DNA of 64,000 nt from positions 62,001 to 126,000 of the forward strand of contig CAJMKK010000005.1 of the NCBI GenBank assembly GCA_905214105.1, written 5' to 3'. Below are positions 1-7,795 of this stretch, piece by piece; the first letter of the stretch is position 1, and every line of letters begins with the position of its first letter. The notes beneath the pieces are model-generated. The model searched no databases, was not told the DNA's origin, and worked only from the letters and a program-made list of their open reading frames with translations. Both the position numbers and the translations under genes were made by a program. The stretch is from an uncultured bacterium. Its GTDB lineage: Bacteria; Actinomycetota; Coriobacteriia; Coriobacteriales; Coriobacteriaceae.

Positions 1-65
1 GTTGCGGTGAAATAGTTCCTGAAAAGCTCGAATAAGCCTAAATCTAGGAACTATTTCACCGCAAC
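1..65. repeat. 65-bp palindromic intergenic repeat, copy A
   Basis: A 20-bp arm at 1-20 is perfectly complementary to 46-65, with a 25-nt loop between. The outer arm begins GTTGCGGTGAAATAG. Four other copies lie at 22471-22535, 37810-37874, 45061-45125 and 46600-46663 with the same arm layout and unrelated loops. The element abuts the window edge, so sequence beyond it is unknown. No transposase gene is nearby. Confidence 0.9.
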
Positions 66-113
66 CTAGGTAGGGGATGAGGCTGAGGGGCGGGCGATGC
101 CGTTGCCTGCCGG

Positions 114-569
114 TTAGTGGCGACCGTGGTGGCGGAGCTTGTCGATGGTGGCGTCGGTGCCGTGGCCTCGGGCGTCGGCAGCGGTTTGGCGCTTGCGGCG
201 GTAATCGATCATGCCTTGGATGATGGGCTTGCCAAAGCTCACGACATCATCGTTGTAGATGGCGGTTCGGGCTGCGAGGAGGCAGTCGGAAAAGTCCATA
301 TGGGTCTTGCCAAAGAGTTTGACGGCAAGGGCGACAACGGTGGGCTCGTCGACCATGACGTCATCGAGCAGCCTTTTCATGGCCGCAGCAATCTCAACGC
401 GGGGAACCTTATAGACGTCGCGCAGCGTGACCACGACGCGCGTGATGATTTCGGGGTAGACGCGAGCAGTGCGCGTGGCGATGACCTTGGCGGCGCGCGG
501 TGACAGAACTTCGTCGTCGTCAAGCAGGTAGCGTAGGATGACGGTCTCGTCGATGATGGTGCTACTCAT
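114..569 (-). CDS. PIN-domain toxin of a type II toxin-antitoxin pair
   Basis: A 151-residue protein that looks like a PIN-domain ribonuclease toxin. The N-terminus (IIDETVILRYLLDDDEVLS) matches the usual first PIN strand with its acidic residue, followed by a Glu in the EIITRVVVTL segment and an Asp in DFSDCLLAA, the positions where PIN proteins bind metal. The Asn that often follows the first Asp is replaced here, and the last acidic cluster (DDVVSFGKPI) is atypical, so activity is uncertain. The start codon overlaps the end of the upstream antitoxin gene by 8 bp, the coupling expected for an antitoxin-toxin operon. The basic C-terminal tail of about 30 residues is unlike the compact family core. 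Family assignment is from motif recognition only. Confidence 0.65.
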   Translation of the reverse strand: MSSTIIDETVILRYLLDDDEVLSPRAAKVIATRTARVYPEIITRVVVTLRDVYKVPRVEIAAAMKRLLDDVMVDEPTVVALAVKLFGKTHMDFSDCLLAARTAIYNDDVVSFGKPIIQGMIDYRRKRQTAADARGHGTDATIDKLRHHGRH

Positions 570-888
570 GGATATCTACTTCCTCGGGACCCAAAATCGA
601 TTCGTCGCTTTCTGTAGCAAGGTACTCAATCCAGGCATTGCGCTCCTCGGAGCGGCGATTGGGATCTCCATATGCTTTGAGCGATCCATAGGCGGCGGTG
701 CCGTCCTTTGAGCGCACGGCGACCGGCTGAAAGGGAAGCTTGCGCATCAAAATGCTCTGCGCGACAAAAAGGCGCACGGCCTCGGCGAGCGATGTGCCCA
801 TGGCGTCGTAGAGACGCTCGGCATGCTGCTTATCTTCCTCGCGAATGCGCACCTGCAGGATGGCTCGTTTTTGAGTCGATGACATCAC
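562..888 (-). CDS. RelB/DinJ-like antitoxin
   Basis: A 108-residue protein. Residues about 8-50 (AILQVRIREEDKQHAERLYD, then GTSLAEAVRLFVAQ) fit the ribbon-helix-helix DNA-binding fold of RelB/DinJ antitoxins, including the GTSLAEAVRLF helix pair. The acidic C-terminus would be the toxin-neutralising part. It is the first gene of a two-gene minus-strand operon with the PIN-domain gene. A strong ribosome-binding site (AAGGGAGG on the minus strand) precedes the start; ATG at 885 is an equally possible start one codon later. A small dyad (936-949) lies just upstream and could be the autoregulatory operator. Confidence 0.7.
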   Translation of the reverse strand: MMSSTQKRAILQVRIREEDKQHAERLYDAMGTSLAEAVRLFVAQSILMRKLPFQPVAVRSKDGTAAYGSLKAYGDPNRRSEERNAWIEYLATESDESILGPEEVDIHE

Positions 889-935
889 TGGCCTCCCTTA
901 ATGAGCGTGCAATTTGAATAGTCAAATACAGCATC

Positions 936-949
936 GGCTAATAATAGCC
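936..949. promoter_or_regulatory. small dyad upstream of the antitoxin gene
   Basis: GGCTA at 936-940 and TAGCC at 945-949 form a 14-bp palindrome about 50 bp upstream of the antitoxin start, in an AT-rich stretch. RelB-type antitoxins bind palindromes of this kind in their own promoters, so an operator role is an inference from position. Confidence 0.3.
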
Positions 950-989
950 AATCTTACAACCACTACTTTATTGCACTAGAGTAATTGAG

Positions 990-1005
990 TGTAAACGATA
1001 TTACA
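990..1005. promoter_or_regulatory. dyad TGTAA-N6-TTACA in the divergent intergenic region
   Basis: An interrupted palindrome in the AT-rich intergenic space (889-1199) between the toxin-antitoxin pair and the formate hydrogenlyase locus. It resembles a dimeric regulator site but I cannot name the regulator. Apart from this, the 1111-1136 dyad and the 1200-1290 leader, I see no gene in that space. Confidence 0.25.
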
Positions 1006-1110
1006 AACGTACTACATCCTTTATAAACGAGCGTGAAATCTCCCCTGGATTTACGCATGTAATACACTCACCTTTATAGCTTCTAGAGAATAATTCCAAC
1101 CTGCCAAAAC

Positions 1111-1136
1111 CCCTGCAATACACCCGTATTGCAGGG
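1111..1136. promoter_or_regulatory. 26-bp perfect dyad upstream of the formate hydrogenlyase locus
   Basis: CCCTGCAATAC (1111-1121) and GTATTGCAGGG (1126-1136) pair perfectly over 11 bp around an ACCC loop, about 180 bp upstream of hydN. There is no T-run after it on the plus strand, so a simple terminator is unlikely in that direction. An operator for the formate hydrogenlyase promoter is the most natural reading, but no regulator gene lies in the window. Confidence 0.45.
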
Positions 1137-1199
1137 CCTATACTCAAGTTTGCCCCCTGCAACTGCGTATATTTAACCTGTATATCGTTGGAGGAATTC

Positions 1200-1290
1200 T
1201 ATCGAAGTGCCTGTTTCGCCGCATGCACTCGATACGCCGATGCCGGACCACGGGCGGTCCGGGGCAACGTCGACAGGGTCTCTCCGGCAT
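1200..1290 (+). promoter_or_regulatory. structured 5' leader of hydN, possible riboswitch or attenuator
   Basis: Two pairing regions precede the first gene of the formate hydrogenlyase operon. The first is 1200-1210 with 1225-1234 (one bulge). The second offers a choice: CCGGACC (1243-1249) with GGTCCGG (1256-1262), or ATGCCGG (1240-1246) with CCGGCAT (1284-1290). The shared segment 1243-1246 can fully join only one of them. A leader with mutually exclusive helices before a molybdenum/selenium enzyme operon could be a cofactor-sensing switch, but I could not match it to a known class from memory. Confidence 0.4.
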
Positions 1291-1314
1291 GGGATTCAGG
1301 AGGGAGTGAACAAC

Positions 1315-1833
1315 ATGGGCAATAAACGAGTCGTAGCCGATTCCTCACGCTGCATTGGGTGCCAAACCTGTATGGCGGCGTGCATCGAGGCACACGATAT
1401 TCCCGGCAACATCGCCGCACCTCGCTTGCGCGTAACGCGCACCTACGAGATCTCCGCGCCGGTGGCATGTCACCACTGCGAGGACGCTCCGTGCGCGAAG
1501 GCCTGTCCTACGGGCGCCTTGTTCTTTGATCCAAAGAACCATCGTATCGGCGTCAACGAGGACAACTGCATCGGCTGCAAGAGCTGCGTTATGGCATGCC
1601 CCTTTGGCGCCGTGAGCGTGGCGACCACGCAGGTCCCCGTCTTGATGGGCGACGTTCGCGTGGGTTCGCAGACTAAGAGCTTCGTGCTCAAGTGCGACCT
1701 GTGCGTGGACCGTCCCGGCGGTCCGGCGTGTGCCGAGGCGTGCCCGACCAAGGGCCTCACCCTGGTAGATGAGGAGCGCCTGGCAGAACTGACTGCCGAG
1801 CGTGCCCGCGCCACCATCGAAAACGAGGCGTAA
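1315..1833 (+). CDS. hydN: HydN-like 4Fe-4S electron-transfer protein
   Basis: A 172-residue ferredoxin-type subunit that should carry electrons from formate dehydrogenase. It has the four cysteine clusters of the HydN/HycB family: CIGCQTCMAAC, CHHCEDAPCAKAC, CIGCKSCVMAC and a CDLC...CAEAC pair, enough for four 4Fe-4S clusters. Length and C-terminus resemble E. coli HydN (about 175 residues) more than HycB. The ATG at 1315 is chosen because AGGAGGG at 1298-1304 sits at proper distance; an upstream in-frame extension to 1207 runs through the structured leader and is unlikely to be translated. It is immediately upstream of fdhF, a pairing also seen for hydN in enterobacteria. Confidence 0.85.
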   Translation: MGNKRVVADSSRCIGCQTCMAACIEAHDIPGNIAAPRLRVTRTYEISAPVACHHCEDAPCAKACPTGALFFDPKNHRIGVNEDNCIGCKSCVMACPFGAVSVATTQVPVLMGDVRVGSQTKSFVLKCDLCVDRPGGPACAEACPTKGLTLVDEERLAELTAERARATIENEA

Positions 1834-1869
1834 GTGTTGGGGCGACAGGCCCAATGATTGTCAAATAAG

Positions 1870-1885
1870 TACCGAGTATTCGGTA
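1870..1885 (+). other. small hairpin between hydN and fdhF
   Basis: TACCGA (1870-1875) and TCGGTA (1880-1885) pair around GTAT, ahead of a strong GGAAGGAGGG ribosome-binding site for fdhF. Without a T-run it is unlikely to terminate; it may protect or separate the mRNA segments. Confidence 0.3.
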
Positions 1886-1908
1886 GCAGAGAAAGGAAGG
1901 AGGGTGTC

Positions 1909-4131
1909 ATGGAGAAGCATAAAGTGATCTGCCCGTATTGCGGCGCCGGTTGCCAGTTTAACCTCTTGGTCCAAAACGGCCAGGTCGTGGGTACCGAACC
2001 GCTCAACGGCATCACCAACCAGAGCGAGCTGTGCCTTAAGGGCATGAGCGGCTACGACTTCATCAACGACACCAAGATCTTGACTCCTCGCGTACTGCAC
2101 CCGATGATCCGCCGCACTAAGGGCGCGGATCTTGAGCGCGTAAGCTGGGACGAGGCACTGGATTTCACCGCATCTAAGATGCAGGCCATAATTGACGAAT
2201 ATGGTCCTAACGCTGTCATGACCACCGGCTCTTCGCGAGGCGGCGGCAATGAGGCGAACTACGTCATGCAGAAGTTTACGCGTGCGTGCATCGGCACCCA
2301 CAGCGTGGACAACTGCGCCCGTACTTGACACGGCCCTACTGTCCTCGGTCTGATGGACACGGTTGGTTCAGGTTGCATGTCATGCTCCATCCCCGGTATG
2401 GAGGATGCGGGCTGCATTTTCCTCTTCGGCTATAACCCTGCCGATTCGCACCCCATCGTCGCAAGGCGTATCGTGCGAGCCAAAGAAAAGGGTTGCAAGA
2501 TCATCGTCGCCGACCCGCGCCATATTGAAACCGCGCGTATCGCCGATCTCTACCTTCCGATCAAGAACGGTTGCAACGTCGCGTTCCTCAACGCCTTTGC
2601 CAACTGCTTGGTCAACGATGGCCTCTACGACAAGGAATTCGTCGCCGAGCACACGAACGGCTTTGACGAGTGGTGGGAGACCATCAAGAACTACACTCCC
2701 GAATCCGTACAGGACATCACGGGTGTCGAGCCCGCGCTGATCCACCAAGCTGCCGAGATGTACGCCACGGCGAAGCCCTCTGCCATCATTGGCTGGGGCA
2801 TGGGCGTATGCCAGCAGAAGCAGAACCTGAAGACGGTGCACACCATCGCCTCCATCGCCTGCGTTGCCGGCCAGATCGGCAAACCCAATTCCGGCCTCGC
2901 GCCCGTGCGCGGTCAGAACAACGTCCAGGGCTCCTGCGATATGGGCATGCTGCCCAACCTGTACCCTGGCTACCAGAAAGTCACCGACCCGGCAGTGCGT
3001 GCCAAGTTTGCCAAGGCTTGGGGCGTGCCCGAGGAAAAGCTCCCGCTCGAGGAGGGCTACAAGCTCACCGACCTGGGCCACCTGGTCGACGAGGGCAAGG
3101 TGCACTGCTTCTACAACTACGGCGAGGACCCGGTGCAGACCGAGCCCGATTCGGCCGGTATGCGCAAGACGCTCTCCGAGCTGGACCTGTTCATTTGCCA
3201 GGACATCTTTATGACGCAGACGACCATGCTCGCCGACGTCATCCTGCCCGCCACCTCTTGGGGCGAGCACGAGGGTGTCTTTACCGCATCCGACCGTAGC
3301 TTCCAGCACTTTGACGCGGCCGTTCCGCCCAAGGGCGAGTGCCGCCACGACTGGGAGATCTTCGCGGACCTGTCCACGCGCATGGGCTATCCCATGCACT
3401 ACGACAACACCGAGCAGATCTGGAACGAGTGCATTAGCCTGTGCCCCAACTTTGTGGGCGCGACCTACGAGAAGATGGCTCCCGAGGGCGGCTACGCCCA
3501 GTGGCCCGTCAAGAGCACCGATGTGAACGACCACGGCACGGCCGACATGTTCGCTGGTGGCAAGTTCACCACCAAGGACGGCCGCGCCAACCTGATGGCG
3601 CACGACTGGGAGGCGCCCTCCGAGCTTCCCGACGATGAGTACCCGCTCATCCTGTGCACCGTCCGCGAGGTCGGCCACTACAGCTGCCGCTCGATGACCG
3701 GCAACTGCAAGACGCTGGCGTTGCTTGCCGACGAGCCCGGCTTTGTCCGCATGAATCCCGCGGACGCCCAGGCGCGCGGCATCAAGAACGGCGACATCGT
3801 CTCGATTCACAGCCGCCGCGGCCAGGTATACAGCCGCGCCGACGTGAGCGACCGTATCAACAAGGGCACGGTCTATATGACCTACCAGTGGTGGATCGGC
3901 AAGTGCAACGAGCTGACCATGCACAAGGTCGACCCGGTCTCGCATACGCCCGAGGACAAGTTCTCCGCCTGCCAGGTCGACGCTATCGCCGACCAGGTCT
4001 GGGCCGAGGGCGAGGTCGAGCGTCAGTACACCGAGCTCAAGCAGGCTCTGGTCGACGCCGCCGCTCCCCAGGACGTTGAGCCCGGCGCCGCCAAGTTCGA
4101 CGACGAGACGCACGTGAATCAAATCGTGTAG
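1909..4131 (+). CDS. fdhF: formate dehydrogenase H, selenocysteine-containing
   Basis: A 740-residue molybdopterin formate dehydrogenase that oxidises formate to CO2 for the hydrogenlyase complex. The reading frame is interrupted by TGA at 2326-2328 but continues without any shift into HGPTVLGLMDTVG. Counting from the ATG at 1909, the TGA is codon 140, exactly the Sec position of E. coli FdhF in the motif (A)R-x-U-H-G-P. The N-terminal 4Fe-4S cysteines CPYCGAGC (8, 11, 15) with LCLKG near 42 are present, as are GYNPADSHPIVA and GHYSCRSMTGN further on. GGAAGGAGGG precedes the start. selA, selB and a tRNA-Sec are in the same window. Annotation as two separate ORFs or a pseudogene would be wrong. 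The protein is slightly longer than E. coli FdhF (715). Confidence 0.95.
2326..2370 (+). promoter_or_regulatory. Sec codon with bacterial SECIS hairpin
   Basis: The TGA at 2326-2328 is followed at the expected distance by a stem TGTCC (2340-2344) / GGACA (2355-2359) with the 10-nt apical loop TCGGTCTGAT. The GGTCT in the loop matches the loop element bound by SelB in E. coli fdhF. This recruits SelB and Sec-tRNA so that UGA is decoded instead of terminating. Confidence 0.88.
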
Positions 4132-4152
4132 TCCCGTTCTCGTTGGCTTTTT

Positions 4153-4187
4153 GGGCCGGGCGTCCCGTACGTTCGGGAGCCCGGCCC
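4153..4187 (+). other. strong GC hairpin between fdhF and hyfA
   Basis: GGGCCGGGCGTCCCG (4153-4167) pairs with 4174-4187 nearly perfectly around a short loop and is followed by GTTATTTTG. It could partially terminate or stabilise the fdhF mRNA end, setting different levels for fdhF and the hyf genes. The downstream T-run is interrupted. Confidence 0.5.
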
Positions 4188-4209
4188 GTTATTTTGAAAG
4201 GAAGTGGGG

Positions 4210-4827
4210 ATGAACCGCTTCATCGACATCAACCCGGAGAGGTGCATCGGCTGCGGAACATGCCAGTCCGCCTGTGCCGACGCCCACCGGATGCAGGGTC
4301 TTCAGGATACGCCGCGCCTGGCGCTCGTGAAGACCGGCGGTATTTCGGCCGCCCTTGCCTGCCACCATTGCGAGGGTGCCCCCTGCGCCGAGGTTTGCCC
4401 GGTGAATGCCATCGAGCACGATGGCGATCGCATCCACGTTAAGGAGCAGGAGTGCATCGGGTGCAGGCTGTGCGCCATCGCGTGCCCCTTCGGAGCCATC
4501 CATCCCGATGGCACGTCTATCGCCGGTGTCGCAGGCATGTGCGACCCGACGCCTTCGTATCCTAAGTCCCTGAGCAGCCTGCTTACGTGGGCTCCCGGCC
4601 AGTACACCTGTGCTGTCAAGTGCGACCTGTGCGCCTTCGATCCGGACGGCCCGCATTGTGTGGCGGCGTGCCCCACCAAGGCGCTGACCGTCATGGGCGG
4701 CGCGGCCGATCGCGAGCTCGACGAGGCCAAGCGCCTGCGCTCGATCGAAAACGGTCCGGCCGTCGACGTTACCGCTGTGGCCCAGGGCCTGTCCGAGAAA
4801 GCAGAAGGGAGCGTAAACAATGGATAG
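4210..4827 (+). CDS. hyfA: hydrogenase-4 iron-sulfur subunit HyfA (HycB family)
   Basis: A 205-residue four-cluster ferredoxin, the length of E. coli HyfA/HycB. Cysteine groups CIGCGTCQSAC, CHHCEGAPCAEVC, CIGCRLCAIAC and CDLCAF...CVAAC are all intact. It should be the electron link between FdhF and the hydrogenase arm. The RLALVKT stretch is closer to HyfA than HycB as I remember them. ATG 4210 is used because AAAGGAAG lies just upstream; GTG 4204 in the same frame is the alternative. Its stop overlaps the hyfB start by 8 bp. Confidence 0.85.
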   Translation: MNRFIDINPERCIGCGTCQSACADAHRMQGLQDTPRLALVKTGGISAALACHHCEGAPCAEVCPVNAIEHDGDRIHVKEQECIGCRLCAIACPFGAIHPDGTSIAGVAGMCDPTPSYPKSLSSLLTWAPGQYTCAVKCDLCAFDPDGPHCVAACPTKALTVMGGAADRELDEAKRLRSIENGPAVDVTAVAQGLSEKAEGSVNNG

Positions 4828-6838
4828 CATGACGCTGTTTATCGCATCGCTTGCCGTCTCGTGCATCGGTGCGCTCGCCTCGGTTCTGCTGATTAAGGCC
4901 GACAACGCCGCCAAGACCGCCGGCTGCCTGATCGGCGCCGTCGCGGCCGTGCTGTCGTTCATCGCGGGCCTCGAGGCCGTGCTTGGCGACGTTTCGTCCC
5001 TCAACACGGTCTTCTTCTTCCCGTTCGCCCGTCTCGAGCTCTTGCTCAACGGCCTTGCGGGACTGATCGTGGTCCTCATCTCGATTCTCGCCTTTGCGGG
5101 CTTCATCTACGGTCTGTCCTACTTCGACGAGTACCCGGGCAAGGTCGGGCGCGCCGGCTTCTTTATGAACACCTTCGTCGCCTCGATGATGCTCGTCATC
5201 ACCGCCGACAACGTGTTCTGGTTCCTGGTCGCCTTTGAGCTCATGTCCCTTACGAGCTACTTCCTTGTCGTTATCGAGGAGAACAAGAACTCCATTAGGG
5301 GCGGTTGGCTCTACTTCGTCATCGCGCACGTCGGCTTCGTTCTCATCATGGCGAGCTTCCTGCTCATGACCAACGGCGTGGGCGGTTCCTTCAGCTTCAG
5401 TGATTTCCGTACGCATGACTTTGGACCCGCCGTCTCCTCCGCGTGCTTCGTCCTCGCGTTCTTCGGATTTGGCGCGAAGGCCGGTATCATTCCGCTGCAC
5501 TCCTGGCTGCCCCAGGCGCACCCCGAGGCGCCGTCCAACGTGTCCGCCCTCATGTCCGGCGGCATGATCAAGATCGGCATCCTGGGAATCCTCAAGGTCG
5601 GTCTCGACCTGCTCGCGGGTTCGGGCGTCCAGCTCTGGTGGGGCCTCATGGTCTTGGTCTTCGGATCCATCTCGTCGGTCCTGGGTGTCGTCTACGCCCT
5701 CCACGAGCACGACATCAAGCGCCTGCTTGCCTATCACTCCGTCGAGAACATCGGCATCATCTTGCTCGGTGTCGGCGCGTCCATGACGGCGCACGCCCTG
5801 GGCAACGACGTCATCGCGACGATCGCGCTCATGGCCGCCCTCTACCACACGCTCAACCACGCCATGTTCAAGGGCGAGCTGTTCCTCGGCGCGGGCTCCC
5901 TGCTCTATGCCACGGGTACGCGCAACATGGAGAAGATGGGCGGTCTGTTCCGCCGCATGCCGGTCACGGCCGTCTGCTTCCTCATCGGTGCCCTTGCCAT
6001 CTCGGCCATCCCGCCGCTCAACGGCTTCGTTTCCGAGTGGTTCACCTACCAGTCCCTGTTCAACATCTCGACGCTCTCCGACCCGGTCGTCATGGTGTTC
6101 GCCGTCGCCTCCGCGGCCGCCCTCGCCATCACCGGTGCCCTGGCCGTCACGTGCTTCGTGAAGGCCTACGGCGTCTCGTTCGCGAGCAGCCCTCGTTCCC
6201 AGGAGGCCGCGAACGCCAAGGAGTCCCCGGCTCCGATGTTGTTCTCGCAGATGCTCCTCGCGACCATCTGCGTGGTACTGGGAATCGGCTCCCCGGTCAT
6301 CGCCCCGGTTCTGGGCGACGTCGCCCAGAGCGTGCTTGCCGGCTCCGCCGTCACAGCCACCTCGGGCGTGTCTCTCGTGAACGAGATTTCCGGTGCCGCC
6401 ACCTCCACCCCCGCGATCGCCATCGCGCTCGTGGTCCTCACCGGCCTCGCGTTCGCGTTGAGGTCCTGCCTCGGCGCCAAGGCCCCCGCTAAGAAGACCG
6501 ACCCTTGGGCGTGCGGCTACGAGCCCAACGAGCACATGCCCGTCGTCGCCACGAGCTTCGCGTCCGACGTCGAACTCTTCATGGGCCCGCTCTACACCCT
6601 GCGCGAGGTATGCACCAAGATCTGCTGGTCCATCGCGCACATGTTCCAGAAGCTCACCGGTGTCGCCCAGGGCGTCGAGCCCCTGCCCGACCGTTTCCTG
6701 GTCGATGCACCGAGCGAGGGTGCCGACAAGCTGGCCGGCCTCGCCTCCAAGATCGAGGGCGGCAACTACTCCGTATACATCTGCTACATCGTCGCGGCGC
6801 TCGTGGTCTTCCTCGTGCTCGCCGTGGTCATGGTCTAG
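4820..6838 (+). CDS. hyfB: hydrogenase-4 membrane subunit HyfB
   Basis: A 672-residue proton-pump-type membrane protein of the NuoL/MrpD family, the length of E. coli HyfB. Multiple hydrophobic helices are evident through the sequence. The characteristic antiporter-like core is present: FELMSLTSYFLV with its helix Glu, HSWLPQAHPEAPSNVSALMSG, and AYHSVENIGIILLG. It forms part of the membrane arm that may couple formate-driven hydrogen production to ion translocation. It is coupled to hyfA by overlap and followed after 17 bp by hyfC. Confidence 0.9.
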   Translation: MDSMTLFIASLAVSCIGALASVLLIKADNAAKTAGCLIGAVAAVLSFIAGLEAVLGDVSSLNTVFFFPFARLELLLNGLAGLIVVLISILAFAGFIYGLSYFDEYPGKVGRAGFFMNTFVASMMLVITADNVFWFLVAFELMSLTSYFLVVIEENKNSIRGGWLYFVIAHVGFVLIMASFLLMTNGVGGSFSFSDFRTHDFGPAVSSACFVLAFFGFGAKAGIIPLHSWLPQAHPEAPSNVSALMSGGMIKIGILGILKVGLDLLAGSGVQLWWGLMVLVFGSISSVLGVVYALHEHDIKRLLAYHSVENIGIILLGVGASMTAHALGNDVIATIALMAALYHTLNHAMFKGELFLGAGSLLYATGTRNMEKMGGLFRRMPVTAVCFLIGALAISAIPPLNGFVSEWFTYQSLFNISTLSDPVVMVFAVASAAALAITGALAVTCFVKAYGVSFASSPRSQEAANAKESPAPMLFSQMLLATICVVLGIGSPVIAPVLGDVAQSVLAGSAVTATSGVSLVNEISGAATSTPAIAIALVVLTGLAFALRSCLGAKAPAKKTDPWACGYEPNEHMPVVATSFASDVELFMGPLYTLREVCTKICWSIAHMFQKLTGVAQGVEPLPDRFLVDAPSEGADKLAGLASKIEGGNYSVYICYIVAALVVFLVLAVVMV

Positions 6839-6855
6839 AGAGGGGAGAGGATATT

Positions 6856-7779
6856 ATGAACATCGTTCTTGCGATGGCGCAGGGCCTCGTGGTCATGCTG
6901 GCCGCGCCCTTCTTCTCCGGCCTCGCCCGTGTGATTCGCGCGAAGATGCACAATCGCCGCGGTCCGTCCATCCTTCAGGATTACCGGGACCTCGCGAAGC
7001 TCATGGCGCGTCCCGAGTCCGTGAGTTCCGACTCGAGCTTCGTGCTGCGCATCATGCCGCCGCTGTTCCTCGCGGTGTCGTTTATGCTCGCCATGGGCCT
7101 GCCCATGTTCACGCTCCAGAGCCCCATGCCCGTCTTTGGTGACGCCATCACCATCATGTACGCGCTCGCGCTGTCCCGCTTCTTCTTCGCGCTGTCCGGC
7201 GTGGATTCCTCCAACGCCTACGCGGGCTTCGGCGGAATCCGCGAGCTCCTCATGAGCGTGCTCATCGAGCCGTCCATGCTCATCGCGCTGTTCACCGTCG
7301 CCATCGTGTGCGGCTCCACGGACATTGCGACCATGGGTCAGCACATCGTTACGGGCAACGTCTCGAGCGTCGTCGCCGTTATCCTCGCCGGCGTCGCCTT
7401 CGCGGCCGCCTGTTACATGGAGCTCGGCAAGCTTCCGTTCGATCAGGCCGAAGCCGAGCAGGAGCTCCAGGAGGGCCCGCTCGCCGAGCTCTCCGGCCCG
7501 TCCCTGGCCATGATGAAGCTCGCCATGGGCATGAAGCAGGTCGTGGTCGTCGCTTGGTTCACCTCCATCTTCATCCCCTGGGGAGAGCCCGCGACCATCG
7601 GTGTCACCGCTCTCGTGGGCGCCGTCGTCTTCCTCGTCAAGTGCCTGGTCGATTTCGTCGTCTGCGGCGTGCTCGAGAACTCCGTTTCCCGTTCGCGCTT
7701 CAAGGTGCTCGGTAACCAGACCTGGGCCGTCGTCGGCATCGCGGTCCTCGCGTTCGTCTTCGTCGTCGTAGGCGTGTAG
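6856..7779 (+). CDS. hyfC: hydrogenase-4 membrane subunit HyfC (NuoH/HycD family)
   Basis: A 307-residue integral membrane protein that anchors the hydrogenase catalytic module, equivalent to NuoH in complex I. Family marks are MHNRRGPSILQDYRDLAKL near the N-terminus, a central GGIRELLMSVLIEP loop and ELGKLPFDQAEAEQELQEG in the cytoplasmic loop. The ATG at 6856 follows AGGGGAGAGG directly; a much longer in-frame extension upstream lies inside hyfB in another frame and is not credible. Confidence 0.9.
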   Translation: MNIVLAMAQGLVVMLAAPFFSGLARVIRAKMHNRRGPSILQDYRDLAKLMARPESVSSDSSFVLRIMPPLFLAVSFMLAMGLPMFTLQSPMPVFGDAITIMYALALSRFFFALSGVDSSNAYAGFGGIRELLMSVLIEPSMLIALFTVAIVCGSTDIATMGQHIVTGNVSSVVAVILAGVAFAAACYMELGKLPFDQAEAEQELQEGPLAELSGPSLAMMKLAMGMKQVVVVAWFTSIFIPWGEPATIGVTALVGAVVFLVKCLVDFVVCGVLENSVSRSRFKVLGNQTWAVVGIAVLAFVFVVVGV

Positions 7780-7795
7780 GGAGAAGGGAGAAACT

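Noticed and set aside
1870..1885. terminator between hydN and fdhF
   Set aside because: The stem is 6 bp and no T-run follows.
2380..4122. 580-codon open frame on the minus strand opposite fdhF, and similar long antisense frames throughout
   Set aside because: They mirror the high-GC codon pattern of the real genes, lack ribosome sites, and show no protein family features.
1858..4131. fdhF as two genes or a nonsense-interrupted pseudogene
   Set aside because: The TGA is at the known Sec position, the frame continues without shift, a SECIS hairpin follows, and selA, selB and tRNA-Sec are present.
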